Assembly (NCBI RefSeq): GCF_016598475.1
Contig: NZ_JAEMUX010000070.1
Span: 1 to 47,401, forward strand
Source of the DNA: Streptomyces adelaidensis
GTDB taxonomy: Bacteria; Actinomycetota; Actinomycetes; Streptomycetales; Streptomycetaceae
Reading direction: 5' to 3'
Length of the DNA stretch: 47,401 bases
The notes beneath the pieces are model-generated. The model was given only the letters and a program-made list of their open reading frames with translations, was not told the DNA's origin and ran no database searches. Position numbers and translations under genes: made by a program. Positions 24,986 through 32,991 of the stretch are shown piece after piece; within the stretch, counting starts at the first letter, position 1, and every line of letters starts with the position of its first letter.

Positions 24986-25842
24986 GGCAGGCGCGGCGCG
25001 GGTTCGGTGCCCGCCGCCGCCATCGCGGCCAGCTCGTCCGGGGTGCGCGGACCGGGCGTATCGTCCCTCAACCTCCCCTGGCTACGCAGGAGTTGACCGA
25101 CCGCGATACCCCAGGGGAGTCGAAGTCCCGCCTGCTGGAGGAGATCCGTGCGGGCGAGCATCGCGGCCACCGGGCCCGTGCGCGCTCCGGACGGGGTGAG
25201 CAGCGCCGCGTCGTCGGCCCACCGCAGGGCGAGGTCCACGTCATGCGTGGCCATCACGACCGTGGTGCCGGACCCGCGCAGCTCGTCCAGCGTGGCAAGC
25301 AGCCGTTCCTGGCCGTCGGGGTCGAGCCCCGCGGTCGGCTCGTCGAGGATCAGCACCCGGGGCCGCATCGCGACCGCGCCGGCGATGGCCGTCCGCTTGC
25401 GCTGGCCGTAGGAGAGCAGATGGGTGGGCCGGTCGGCGAGCGCGGTGATGCCGAGGGCGCCGAGCGCCTCGTCCACCCGCACCCGCACCTGCGCGTCGGA
25501 CAGACCGAGGTTCAGCGGCCCGAACGACACGTCCTGCGCGACGGACGCCGCGAACAGCTGGTCGTCCGGGTCCTGGACGACCAGCTGCACGGTCGTACGC
25601 AGCCGCGTCAGCCCCTTGCGGTCGTACGTGACGGGCCGCCCCTCGACCGCCAACCCGCCCGTACGCGGCCGCAGTCCACCGCTGAGCAGCCGCATCAGCG
25701 TCGTCTTGCCGCTGCCGTTGCGGCCCAGCAGCGCGAGCGCCCGCCCCTCGGGCACCTCGAAGTCGAGGTCACTGAGCACGGCCGGGCCGTCCTCGTAGGC
25801 GAAGGACGCGCCCCGCAGGGCGACCAGCACGGGCTCGCTCAT
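24967..25842 (-). CDS. cbiO: Cobalt ECF transporter ATPase CbiO
   Basis: A 291-residue ATPase with Walker A GRNGSGKTT, Q-loop VVQDPDDQLFA, signature LLSYGQRKR and Walker B VLILDEPTAGLDP. The DPDDQLF Q-loop is typical of energy-coupling-factor ATPases. It powers the CbiMNQ cobalt importer. Its ATG at 25842 overlaps the cbiQ stop by 4 bases. Last gene of cbiMNQO; the 3' end overlaps the convergent lactonase gene. Confidence 0.92.
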   Translation of the reverse strand: MSEPVLVALRGASFAYEDGPAVLSDLDFEVPEGRALALLGRNGSGKTTLMRLLSGGLRPRTGGLAVEGRPVTYDRKGLTRLRTTVQLVVQDPDDQLFAASVAQDVSFGPLNLGLSDAQVRVRVDEALGALGITALADRPTHLLSYGQRKRTAIAGAVAMRPRVLILDEPTAGLDPDGQERLLATLDELRGSGTTVVMATHDVDLALRWADDAALLTPSGARTGPVAAMLARTDLLQQAGLRLPWGIAVGQLLRSQGRLRDDTPGPRTPDELAAMAAAGTEPAPRLPQIRRP

Positions 25843-26588
25843 GTCAGCGGCCTTTCCAGTACGAGGGTGAGCGCGGCCAGGGCCGCGAGGAGCACGACAC
25901 TGGCCGTGGTGAAGCGGACGGAGACCCGGGCCTCGGGCACCAGGACGCGTAGGGTGCCGTCGTAACCCCGTCCGGCGAGCCCGGTCTGGAGCCGCGCCGC
26001 CCGGTCGAAGGCCCGCACGAACGCGGTGGCGCCGAGCCCGGCGAGGGAACGCCAGGTGGCGGCCCGCGTGATGTGCCCCAGCCGGGCCGCCTGCGCCTCC
26101 CGGATCCGGCGCACGGAGTCCAGCAGCAGAAAGCTCATGCGGTACGTGACCAGCGCGACGTCCACGACCGGCGCGGGCACCCCGGCGTTCACCAGCCGCG
26201 GCAGCAGGTCCGACATGGGTGTCGTGAAGGCGAACAGGAGGACGCCGAGGGAGGCGGCCGAGGTGCGCAGCAGCAGTTCCCCGGCGCGGACCGGGCCGCC
26301 CCCGGCCAGGGTCACGAACCCGTCGGGCCCGCCGACCTGGACGAGCAGAGGCAGCGCCCCGGTGACACAGAAACCCAGCGGCACGCGGTAGGCGCGCCAC
26401 AGCCGGCGGCCGGGTACGCCCGCCGGGCCCAGCAGCACGGCGAGCGCGGTCAGCAGCACCAGGGCCGCGCCGGGCCAGGGCGGCAGGGAGATCGCGAGCA
26501 CCGTGAGCCCCAGTCCGAGCACCGCCTTGTCCACGGGATGGCGGTGGCGCCAGCGACTGCTGTGCGCCGCCGCGTCGATCGGCAGCAC
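25839..26588 (-). CDS. cbiQ: Cobalt ECF transporter T component CbiQ
   Basis: A 249-residue membrane protein with about five hydrophobic helices and the ECF-T family coupling region AQAARLGHITRAATW (the A-R-G motif that contacts the ATPase). It couples ATP hydrolysis by CbiO to the CbiMN substrate unit. GTG 26588 lies 6 bases after the cbiN stop. Confidence 0.9.
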   Translation of the reverse strand: MLPIDAAAHSSRWRHRHPVDKAVLGLGLTVLAISLPPWPGAALVLLTALAVLLGPAGVPGRRLWRAYRVPLGFCVTGALPLLVQVGGPDGFVTLAGGGPVRAGELLLRTSAASLGVLLFAFTTPMSDLLPRLVNAGVPAPVVDVALVTYRMSFLLLDSVRRIREAQAARLGHITRAATWRSLAGLGATAFVRAFDRAARLQTGLAGRGYDGTLRVLVPEARVSVRFTTASVVLLAALAALTLVLERPLT

Positions 26589-26594
26589 GGGGGC

Positions 26595-27014
26595 TCAGAC
26601 CCGGCCGGTGGTGGACTGCCCGGCGTCCTCGGGTGAGCCTTCGCCACCGGCGGAAGCCGCCCTGGTCACAGTGTCCGGCGCGGTCTTCCCGGCCGCGTCC
26701 AACTGCGCGCGCGCCCGCTCCTCACCCTGGCGCCGACCCCGGTGGATACCGAAGTAGTAGGCGAGGACACCCGCGCCGAGCGCGGCCTGGAGGGAGAACA
26801 GCGCCGACTCGATCTCGCCGGACGGCGGCTCGTACAGGGGCGAGAACCACGGCTTGTAGTCCGGTTCGATCTCGGTGATCGCGGTCTCCGCCTCGCCGTC
26901 GGCGCCCGTGAAGGGCTCCTCCTTGTGGTCGCCGAGGCCGAGGGCCAGCGGCAGTACGGCGAGCGCGGCCACGACGAGCAGCAGCAGGGCGTTGATCTTC
27001 GTGTTCCGGTTCAT
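26595..27014 (-). CDS. cbiN: Cobalt transporter component CbiN
   Basis: A 139-residue protein with two membrane helices (about 8-26 and 71-90) and the extracytoplasmic loop YKPWFSPLYEPPSGEIESALF that defines CbiN. The C-terminal tail after HRGRRQGEE is about 35 residues longer than in typical CbiN (around 100 residues) and hydrophilic. Works with CbiM in metal capture. Start overlaps the cbiM stop by 4 bases. Confidence 0.9.
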   Translation of the reverse strand: MNRNTKINALLLLVVAALAVLPLALGLGDHKEEPFTGADGEAETAITEIEPDYKPWFSPLYEPPSGEIESALFSLQAALGAGVLAYYFGIHRGRRQGEERARAQLDAAGKTAPDTVTRAASAGGEGSPEDAGQSTTGRV

Positions 27015-27718
27015 CGGGCCACCACCTCGGTCTCGGTCTCGGTCCGGTTCTGCTTGCCGCTCAGGAGCACACCGAGCCGGGTCAGTTCGCCCTTGCTCGA
27101 CTGCACCAGCAGACGCATGACCAGGACCGTGAGGAGCCCCTCGCTCACTGCGAGCGGGAGCTGGGTGACGGCGAAGATGGAGCCGAACTTGCCGAGCGCG
27201 CCCAGGAAGCCGCTGCTCGGGTCGGGGAACGCGAGCGCCAGCTGCACGCTGGTGACGCAGTAGGTGGACAGGTCGGCGACGAACGCGCCGAAGAACACCG
27301 TGACCATCAGTGGCACACCGAAACGCCGGAGCAGGCGGTAGACGGCGTATCCCGCCCACGGTCCGACGATCGCCATCGAGAAGACGTTGGCGCCGAGCGT
27401 GGTCAGGCCGCCATGCGCGAGCAACAGGGCCTGGAAGAGCAGGGTGATGGTGCCCAGCACCGCCATGATCGGCGGCCGGAACAGGATGGCGCCCAGCCCT
27501 GTGCCGGTGGGGTGGGAACAACTCCCGGTCACCGACGGCAGCTTCAGCGCGGACAGAACGAAGGTGAAGGCCCCCGAGGCACCGAGCAGCAGCGTGCTCT
27601 CGGGGTGCTCCCTGACCTCACGGGTGAGTGAACGTACTCCGTGGACGACGAATGGCGCGGACGCGACGCTCCAGGCGATCGCGTGCGCCGGAGGAAGGAA
27701 ACCCTCGGCTATGTGCAT
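27011..27718 (-). CDS. cbiM: Cobalt transporter substrate-binding membrane protein CbiM
   Basis: A 235-residue membrane protein. The N-terminus MHIAEGFLPP is the signature of CbiM/NikM, where the amino group of Met1 and His2 ligate the metal; this fixes the start at 27718. GSCSHPTGTGLGA carries a further conserved metal-site His. A cobalamin riboswitch lies in the leader, so cobalt uptake should fall when B12 is plentiful. First gene of cbiMNQO. Confidence 0.94.
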   Translation of the reverse strand: MHIAEGFLPPAHAIAWSVASAPFVVHGVRSLTREVREHPESTLLLGASGAFTFVLSALKLPSVTGSCSHPTGTGLGAILFRPPIMAVLGTITLLFQALLLAHGGLTTLGANVFSMAIVGPWAGYAVYRLLRRFGVPLMVTVFFGAFVADLSTYCVTSVQLALAFPDPSSGFLGALGKFGSIFAVTQLPLAVSEGLLTVLVMRLLVQSSKGELTRLGVLLSGKQNRTETETEVVAR

Positions 27719-27759
27719 GGCTCCGCAGACCCTCTCCAGCACCTCGTGGATGGTTGACG

Positions 27760-27915
27760 CGCCCTGGCCGGTCTCCTGGCTGACGGGTGACACCGCCCGT
27801 GCTCCGCCTTCCCGGGTCCGAGGACCCAGTGGCTGTCCGTGAGGACTGGAGCCGGACTTCCCGATCACAGTGGCGAGGGCCGCACCGGCATCACACCGGA
27901 TTTCCCGTTCACCAA
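27760..27915 (-). ncRNA. Cobalamin (B12) riboswitch in the cbiM leader
   Basis: Read on the minus strand the leader shows the conserved blocks in order: GGGAAATCCGGTGTGATGCC, then CGCCACTGTGA, then GGGAAGTC, and finally the B12 box AGCCAGGAGACCGGCC (plus-strand 27766-27781). Adenosylcobalamin binding should repress cbiMNQO. Ends are approximate. Confidence 0.9.
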
Positions 27916-28220
27916 GGCGTGGTGACAGTAGTGCCCGCGCAAGGGCGCTGACAAGCGGAGACGGGGGCGCGAAAGCGGTGGTGAACAGCACACCCCGGCG
28001 CACGCCCCCGCAGTCACACGCGGCACGCACCACCAGGGAGAACGGACGGCCTTGCCCCGGTCACGACGGCAGCTCCGCCGCGCAGCACGTCGCTCTGCCG
28101 GTGTGACGGTCCTTCCGGCGGGGCCCGACTGCCCTTTCGGCAGGGCCCGGCCGCCCTTGGCCCGGCCTCCGTCCTGCGCTTGAATGCACTCTTCACACCA
28201 TCGGTAAAAGGGAGTCAGCT
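27916..28220. promoter_or_regulatory. Intergenic region between the cbiM riboswitch and the YcnI-like gene
   Basis: About 300 bases hold divergent promoters. A weak stem CTGCC-CTTTC-GGCAG with GGGCCC flanks lies at 28121-28148, and a less GC-rich stretch near 28177-28215 (CTTGAATGCACTC) may be the promoter of the rightward gene. I see no coding sequence. Confidence 0.35.
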
Positions 28221-28961
28221 GTGCACCGCCCGACCTTGGCACCCTGCACCCGCCGTCTCGGCATCCTCACCACCGTCGCGTTGGCGCTCACCGTCGCCAC
28301 CGCGGCACCCGCCGCGGCCCACACGGAGGTCGAGGCGGAAGGCGCCCGGGCCCTCGACCAGAACGTGGAGCTGACCTTCTCCGCGGAGTCGGAGTCCGCC
28401 TCCGCCGGCATCACCGAGCTGGAGGTGATCCTGCCCAAGGGCATCACCCCGGCCGACATCACCTACGAAAAGGGCCCCGACGGCTGGAAGTTCGCCCCTA
28501 CCGACCGGGGCTACACCGTCTCCGGGGAGAAGCTTCCGGTGGGGGAGGACGCCGAGTACGTCGTCACCGTACGGCAGTTGCCCGACGTGAAGTCGCTGGT
28601 CTTCAAGACGCTGCAGTCCTACAGCGACGGCAACGTGGACCGCTGGATCGAGCTGGCAGAGGAGGAGGGCGGTGACGGTCACGGCCACGGTCACCCCGCG
28701 CCCAGCCTCGACCTGTTGGCCGCCGCTCCCGGCGCGGAACTGGTGAGCCCCACCCCCAGCCCTTCGTCGGAGCCCACGACGGCCGCCCCGTCGGCAGACC
28801 CGACCACCGAATCACCGGCTCCCTCCGCGGAGGCCGCGGCCGACAGTACGGACGGCGACGACGGCCTGCCCCTCGCCGTACCCCTCGGCATCGGCGCGGC
28901 CGTCCTCGTCCTCGGTGCCGGAGCGTGGTGGCTCAGGAGCCGCAGGGGCGGGACCGCCTGA
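28221..28961 (+). CDS. YcnI/DUF1775 family membrane-anchored metal-binding protein
   Basis: A 246-residue exported protein. The signal peptide ends AAPAAA before His34 (HTEVEAEGARAL); in the YcnI family this first mature His, with Trp/Glu residues, binds Cu(II). The DUF1775 beta-sandwich spans about 34-145. Then comes a His-rich GDGHGHGHPAP (His154/156/158), a Pro/Ser/Thr linker, and one C-terminal membrane helix (about 219-238) with RSRRGG tail. The family is linked to copper, but here it lies between cobalt and nickel/cobalt transporters and the HGHGH segment could bind Ni or Co. GTG 28221 has AGGGAG 7 bases upstream. Ends in a bidirectional hairpin. Confidence 0.85.
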   Translation: MHRPTLAPCTRRLGILTTVALALTVATAAPAAAHTEVEAEGARALDQNVELTFSAESESASAGITELEVILPKGITPADITYEKGPDGWKFAPTDRGYTVSGEKLPVGEDAEYVVTVRQLPDVKSLVFKTLQSYSDGNVDRWIELAEEEGGDGHGHGHPAPSLDLLAAAPGAELVSPTPSPSSEPTTAAPSADPTTESPAPSAEAAADSTDGDDGLPLAVPLGIGAAVLVLGAGAWWLRSRRGGTA

Positions 28962-28985
28962 CACGCCCTGAGGAGGGTCAGGCGG
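28954..28985. terminator. Bidirectional terminator between convergent genes
   Basis: CCGCCTGAC (28954-28962) and GTCAGGCGG (28977-28985) are perfect 9-bp arms. They contain the stop codons of both flanking convergent genes. Confidence 0.65.
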
Positions 28986-29640
28986 CGAGTGCGGCGGGCT
29001 CGCCGAGGTGGGCGGCGGCCGTCCGCCAGGCTGCCGTCACCGCGACGTGCGCCTGCGACGTGCGTGCCGCACTGTCGCCGGTCAGGGTGAGCGGTGCTCC
29101 CACGTGGACGTGCAGGACCGGCCGGCGCAGCGGCGCGGTCGCCAGCCCGGCGAGCTGCTTGGCCGCGTTCCCCGAGGTCACCCGGCGCGCCCCGGCCTGG
29201 CCGACCGGGACGACAGGGGCGCCGGTGCGCTCGGCGAGCCGGGCCAGACCGCTGCGGAAGACATCGGGCGCGGCCTCGGCGGCATCCCTGCGGAGCGGGA
29301 TGCCGCCTTCGGCGTAGATGAGGACCAGCCGGCCCTCCTCCAGGGCGGCCGCGGCGAGATCGAGCGCCTGGGCGGCGCGCCGGTCCCCGCGATACACGGG
29401 GATGTGCCCTTCGCGGACGAGCGCGCGCCCGAGCAGCGGCACGCGCCACAGTCCGGCCGCCGCCATGGCGACCGGCCGCACACCGAAGTGGCGCAGCGCA
29501 GCGGCGACGACGAGGGGGTCGGCGAGCGAGGTGTGGTTCGCGGCGATGATGCTGCCCGGTGCCAGCTCGGTGTCGGCCTCGGCGGTCACCGTGAGCCGTC
29601 CGACGAGGGGCACCAGGACATCGGCGATTCGGCTGAGCAT
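28978..29640 (-). CDS. 1-acyl-sn-glycerol-3-phosphate acyltransferase (PlsC family)
   Basis: A 220-residue acyltransferase. The catalytic HX4D motif is His36 to Asp41 in ANHTSLADP, followed by the substrate block HIPVYRGDRR and LIYAEGGIP, where the usual EGTRS is changed to EGGIP. Short length fits the family's small soluble or peripheral members. It transfers an acyl chain to lysophosphatidate or a similar acceptor at the membrane. Convergent with the YcnI-like gene and divergent from the NiCoT gene. Confidence 0.83.
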   Translation of the reverse strand: MLSRIADVLVPLVGRLTVTAEADTELAPGSIIAANHTSLADPLVVAAALRHFGVRPVAMAAAGLWRVPLLGRALVREGHIPVYRGDRRAAQALDLAAAALEEGRLVLIYAEGGIPLRRDAAEAAPDVFRSGLARLAERTGAPVVPVGQAGARRVTSGNAAKQLAGLATAPLRRPVLHVHVGAPLTLTGDSAARTSQAHVAVTAAWRTAAAHLGEPAALAA

Positions 29641-29785
29641 GTGGATCCCCCGGTCTCCATGGTGTGATCTTCATCATCGGCGGGTGCGTAGCAGCCGGCT
29701 TGAGCACGCGTACTCAGTTCGCGGGCGCCCGGTACCCAGTCCTGCCCAGGGACCCACAGCTGACCGAAACGTGGCACGAGCTTTA

Positions 29786-29802
29786 CTGCGACGTAGTTGC
29801 AG
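29786..29802. promoter_or_regulatory. Dyad CTGCGAC-GTA-GTTGCAG upstream of the NiCoT gene
   Basis: Seven-base arms (one G:T-type mismatch) with a 3-base spacer, about 90 bases before the NiCoT start and in the only AT-rich part of the 251-base gap. It may be the operator of a metal sensor such as Nur; inference only. Confidence 0.35.
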
Positions 29803-29891
29803 CTACACACCCACCGCACAAGGCTGAAGGGGACCGGAACGCACGCGCCATGCGCGGCACGCACCCCGCACGAGAAGAAGGCACCCGACCC

Positions 29892-31016
29892 ATGGCCACC
29901 GTTCCCGACACCGCCCGCTCGGCCACCACCGACCAGGGCGGTTTCTCATGGCGTCGGATCCGCGCCTCGATGACGCGCAAGGAGTGGGGGAACCTGGGAG
30001 GGATGGCCGCGTTCATCCTGGCGCTGCACGTCATCGGCTGGTTCACCCTGGTCGTGATCGTCGCCCCCGAGCACTACAGCCTGGGCAGCAAGACCTTCGG
30101 CATCGGCATGGGCGTCACCGCCTACACCCTGGGCATGCGGCACGCCTTCGACGCCGACCACATCGCGGCCATCGACAACACCACCCGCAAGCTGATGGGC
30201 GAGGGACAGCGCCCGCTGTCGGTCGGCTTCTGGTTCTCCCTCGGCCACTCGTCGATCGTCTTCGCCCTCACCTTCCTGCTCACCCTCGGCGTCAAGGCAC
30301 TCGCCGGGCCGGTGCGCGACGACGGCTCCCGGCTGCACGACATCACCGGCTGGATCGGCACCACGGTCTCCGGGACGTTCCTGTACGCCATCGCGATCGT
30401 CAACCTGGTGATCATGGTGGGGATCTGGAAGGTGTTCCGCGCGATGCGCTCGGGCTCCTTCGACGAGGCGGCCCTGGAGGAGCAGCTGAACAAGCGGGGC
30501 CTCATGAACCGGCTCCTCGGCCGGCTGATGAAGTCGATCAGCCGGCCGTGGCAGATGTACCCGGTCGGCCTGCTCTTCGGCCTCGGCTTCGACACGGCGA
30601 CGGAGGTCGCGCTCCTGGTGCTGGCCGGCTCGGGCGCGGCCTCCGGACTGCCCTGGTACGCGATCCTGTGCCTGCCCGTCCTCTTCGCGGCCGGGATGTC
30701 ACTGCTCGACACGATCGACGGCTCGTTCATGAACTTCGCATACGGCTGGGCGTTCTCCGAGCCGGTCCGCAAGGTCTACTACAACCTCACCATCACCGGT
30801 CTGTCCGTCGCCGTCGCACTGATCATCGGCACGGTCGAACTCCTCGGCCTCGTCGCCGAGCAGGCGGATCTGCACGGCCCGTTCTGGGACTGGATCTCCG
30901 GCCTGGACCTCAACACGGTCGGCTACGTCGTCGTCGGGCTGTTCTTCGTCACCTGGGCGGTCGCCCTGCTGGTGTGGCGGTTCGGACGTATCGAGGAGAA
31001 GTGGACGACCGGCTGA
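29892..31016 (+). CDS. NiCoT-family nickel/cobalt permease
   Basis: A 374-residue membrane protein with eight predicted helices. It has the NiCoT signature RHAFDADHIAAIDN (the HX4DH motif, His84-His90, helix II), LGHSSIVF and GFDTATEVALL, all part of the Ni/Co selectivity path. Imports Ni2+ and/or Co2+ by secondary transport. Adjacent to urea functions, nickel would serve urease; next to cbiMNQO, cobalt is equally plausible. ATG 29892 was used (AGAAGAAGG about 9 bases upstream); ATG 29850 is the longer alternative. No riboswitch is visible in its leader. Confidence 0.92.
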   Translation: MATVPDTARSATTDQGGFSWRRIRASMTRKEWGNLGGMAAFILALHVIGWFTLVVIVAPEHYSLGSKTFGIGMGVTAYTLGMRHAFDADHIAAIDNTTRKLMGEGQRPLSVGFWFSLGHSSIVFALTFLLTLGVKALAGPVRDDGSRLHDITGWIGTTVSGTFLYAIAIVNLVIMVGIWKVFRAMRSGSFDEAALEEQLNKRGLMNRLLGRLMKSISRPWQMYPVGLLFGLGFDTATEVALLVLAGSGAASGLPWYAILCLPVLFAAGMSLLDTIDGSFMNFAYGWAFSEPVRKVYYNLTITGLSVAVALIIGTVELLGLVAEQADLHGPFWDWISGLDLNTVGYVVVGLFFVTWAVALLVWRFGRIEEKWTTG

Positions 31017-31080
31017 ACGAATCGGTCTCGATCCGGGACCGCGCATGGGGCGCCGATGACGATCACGCCATCATGGGGCC

Positions 31081-32217
31081 ATGAACCGGCCACCGCTCCG
31101 CCTCCACACACCCGAGTGGTTCACGGCCGACGACTCGACCCTGAACGTGGCGCTCGTCTACCCGATGCAGGGCCCCGCCGGGATCTTCGGCCCCACCTGC
31201 GGGGCGTGCGCGCGGCTGGCGGCCGAGGAGGTCAACAAGGCCGGGGGAGTGCTGGGCAAGGAGCTGCGGCTGATCGAGGTCGACGGCGGGGCCGAGCCGC
31301 GGCGGGTCGCGGAGGACGTGGAGGCCCTGGTCGCGTCGGGCGCCGTACAGGGCGTCACCGGCTGGCACATCTCCTCGGTCCGGCAGGCGGTGGCCCCGCG
31401 GATCGCCCACCGGGTGCCGTACGTCTACACCGCGCTCTACGAGGGCGGGGAGCGCACCGAGGGCGTCTTCATGGCCGGTGAGACGCCTTCGTGGCAGCTG
31501 CTGCCCGCGATGCGGCTGCTCGCCGAGTCGCGCGGCGTGCGCCGCTGGTTCGTCGTCGGCAACAACTACGTGTGGCCCCGGCACACCGCCCGGGCCGCCC
31601 GCGGCTACGCGCGCGAGTGCCGGGGGCGGGTCTGCGGCGAGGCGTATCTGCCGCTCGGCACCGACGGCATCGACGGCACGGACGGCTTCGAGGACGTGCT
31701 GCGGCGCATCGAGCGGGCGGACGCCGACGGCGTCCTGATGCTCCTGGTCGGCAGCGACGCGGTCCGCTTCAACCGGGCCTTCGCCGCCTCCGGACTCGAC
31801 CGGCGATGCCTGCGGCTGAGCACGCTGATGGACGAGAACATGCTGATGGGCAGCGGCCCCGAGGCCACCCTCGACCTCTACAGCACAGCCGGCTTCTTCG
31901 CCTCGCTCGCCGACCAGAGCACCCTGGACTTCCACGGCCAGTACGCCGGCCGCTTCGGCCTCGAAGCACCCACGCCCGGCAGTCTCGGCGAGTCCTGCTA
32001 CGAGGGCGTCCTGCTCCTCGCGGCACTCATCGAACGGGCCCGCGCCCTGGATGTGGCCGCGATAGGGGCGGCAGCCGACAGGGTCTGGTACGAGGGGCCG
32101 CGCGGCCTGCTGAGTCTGGACGGGCGGCATGTGCGCCAGCGCATCTACCTGGCGCGGGCGGACGGCTACGACTTCAACGTGATCGCCCAGCTGCGCGCTC
32201 CGCACGACCTGCGCTGA
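31081..32217 (+). CDS. AmiC-like cytosolic binding-protein-type sensor (Peripla_BP_6), no signal peptide
   Basis: A 378-residue protein with the two-lobed fold of urea/amide binding proteins: VALVYPMQGPAGIFGP, EVNKAGGVLGKELRLIEVDGG, VVGNNYVWPRHTARAARGY, and a C-terminal CYEGVLLLAALIE. It resembles UrtA and AmiC/FmdD. It starts MNRPPLRLHTPEWFTADD with no signal peptide or lipobox, so it should stay in the cytoplasm like AmiC, the ligand-sensing negative regulator of the Pseudomonas amidase operon. No AmiR/ANTAR partner is adjacent; a MarR gene converges with it (44-base overlap) and urtABCDE follows. It may sense urea, formamide or another amide. Confidence 0.8.
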   Translation: MNRPPLRLHTPEWFTADDSTLNVALVYPMQGPAGIFGPTCGACARLAAEEVNKAGGVLGKELRLIEVDGGAEPRRVAEDVEALVASGAVQGVTGWHISSVRQAVAPRIAHRVPYVYTALYEGGERTEGVFMAGETPSWQLLPAMRLLAESRGVRRWFVVGNNYVWPRHTARAARGYARECRGRVCGEAYLPLGTDGIDGTDGFEDVLRRIERADADGVLMLLVGSDAVRFNRAFAASGLDRRCLRLSTLMDENMLMGSGPEATLDLYSTAGFFASLADQSTLDFHGQYAGRFGLEAPTPGSLGESCYEGVLLLAALIERARALDVAAIGAAADRVWYEGPRGLLSLDGRHVRQRIYLARADGYDFNVIAQLRAPHDLR

Positions 32218-32665
32218 CCCCGGCCCGGCCGTCGACGGCTCCGCCCTCCAGGGTCCGGGCCAGCCGGTCCAGCAGGAGGGCCAGCCGCTGCCCGTCCTCC
32301 CCGGCCGTCACCGGCTCCAACTCGGCCCAGTCGGCCCGCACTTCGCGGGCGAGCAGCCGGTGGCGCTCCACGCCGCGCGGGGTGAGATGAGCCAGGACGC
32401 GGCGCCGGTCGGCGGGATCGACGCGGCGGAACACGAGGTTCTGGTCGACGAGTTGGTCGATCAGCTTGGTCAGGCTCGGCGCCGGCAGGAAGGCGTGGTC
32501 GGCGAGAGCCGTCATGTTGTGCCCTTCCCCGTCGGAGAGCAGATCGAGGACCCGCCATGCCTCGACCGAGCAGTCGAACTCGTCGAGCACCAACTGGACT
32601 CGGCGCACGGAAAGGCGCTCGGCACGGGTCAGCAGGTGCAGCAGTTCCTCGGGCCGCCTCGCCAT
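32174..32665 (-). CDS. MarR-family transcriptional regulator
   Basis: A 163-residue winged-helix protein: VEAWRVLDLLSDGEGHNMTAL, recognition helix LPAPSLTKLIDQLVDQNLVFRR, wing VDPADRRRVLAHLTPRG, and helical dimerisation ends. Divergent from urtA and convergent with the AmiC-like sensor, so it may control either. The C-terminus is an Arg/Gly/Ala-rich tail lying in the overlap. Ligand unknown. Confidence 0.88.
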   Translation of the reverse strand: MARRPEELLHLLTRAERLSVRRVQLVLDEFDCSVEAWRVLDLLSDGEGHNMTALADHAFLPAPSLTKLIDQLVDQNLVFRRVDPADRRRVLAHLTPRGVERHRLLAREVRADWAELEPVTAGEDGQRLALLLDRLARTLEGGAVDGRAGVSAGRAERAAGRSR

Positions 32666-32991
32666 GGCTCTCCCTCACCTCGCGTTCGCACGTCCCCGCG
32701 ACGGGGATGCCCGGAGCCTACCTTCGATCACCGCGCTGCTGACAGAGAAGCAGAAACACATCCTTTCTGCAGGAAGTAATAAATGCCCTCGCTGAGTGGC
32801 TGTCAAACGGGAGTCGCCAGCGGCCCCTTCCATTTTATTGACCATGGAAAATACTTCCCCTGGAAACTGTTCTTCAATTGCGCCGAAACACAGGGGAAAC
32901 AGTTTCCTCGCAGGCTGTGGACGCACTTCAGTGGCCACCCCAAGTCTTTCGCTCCTCTTCACAACGCCCCTTGTGGGCAAGGAGGTATTGC
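32666..32991. promoter_or_regulatory. AT-rich divergent promoter region of marR and urtA with dyads
   Basis: A 326-base gap, the least GC-rich part of the window. It contains a partial dyad CTTTCTGCAGGAAG, an inverted pair TTCCAT...ATGGAA, and a perfect GGAAAC-A-GTTTCC dyad (32895-32907). GAAAC occurs at 32863, 32885 and 32896, that is 22 and 11 bases apart, the spacing of GlnR half-sites (GTnAC-n6-GAAAC), although clear GTnAC halves are not seen. Confidence 0.5.
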
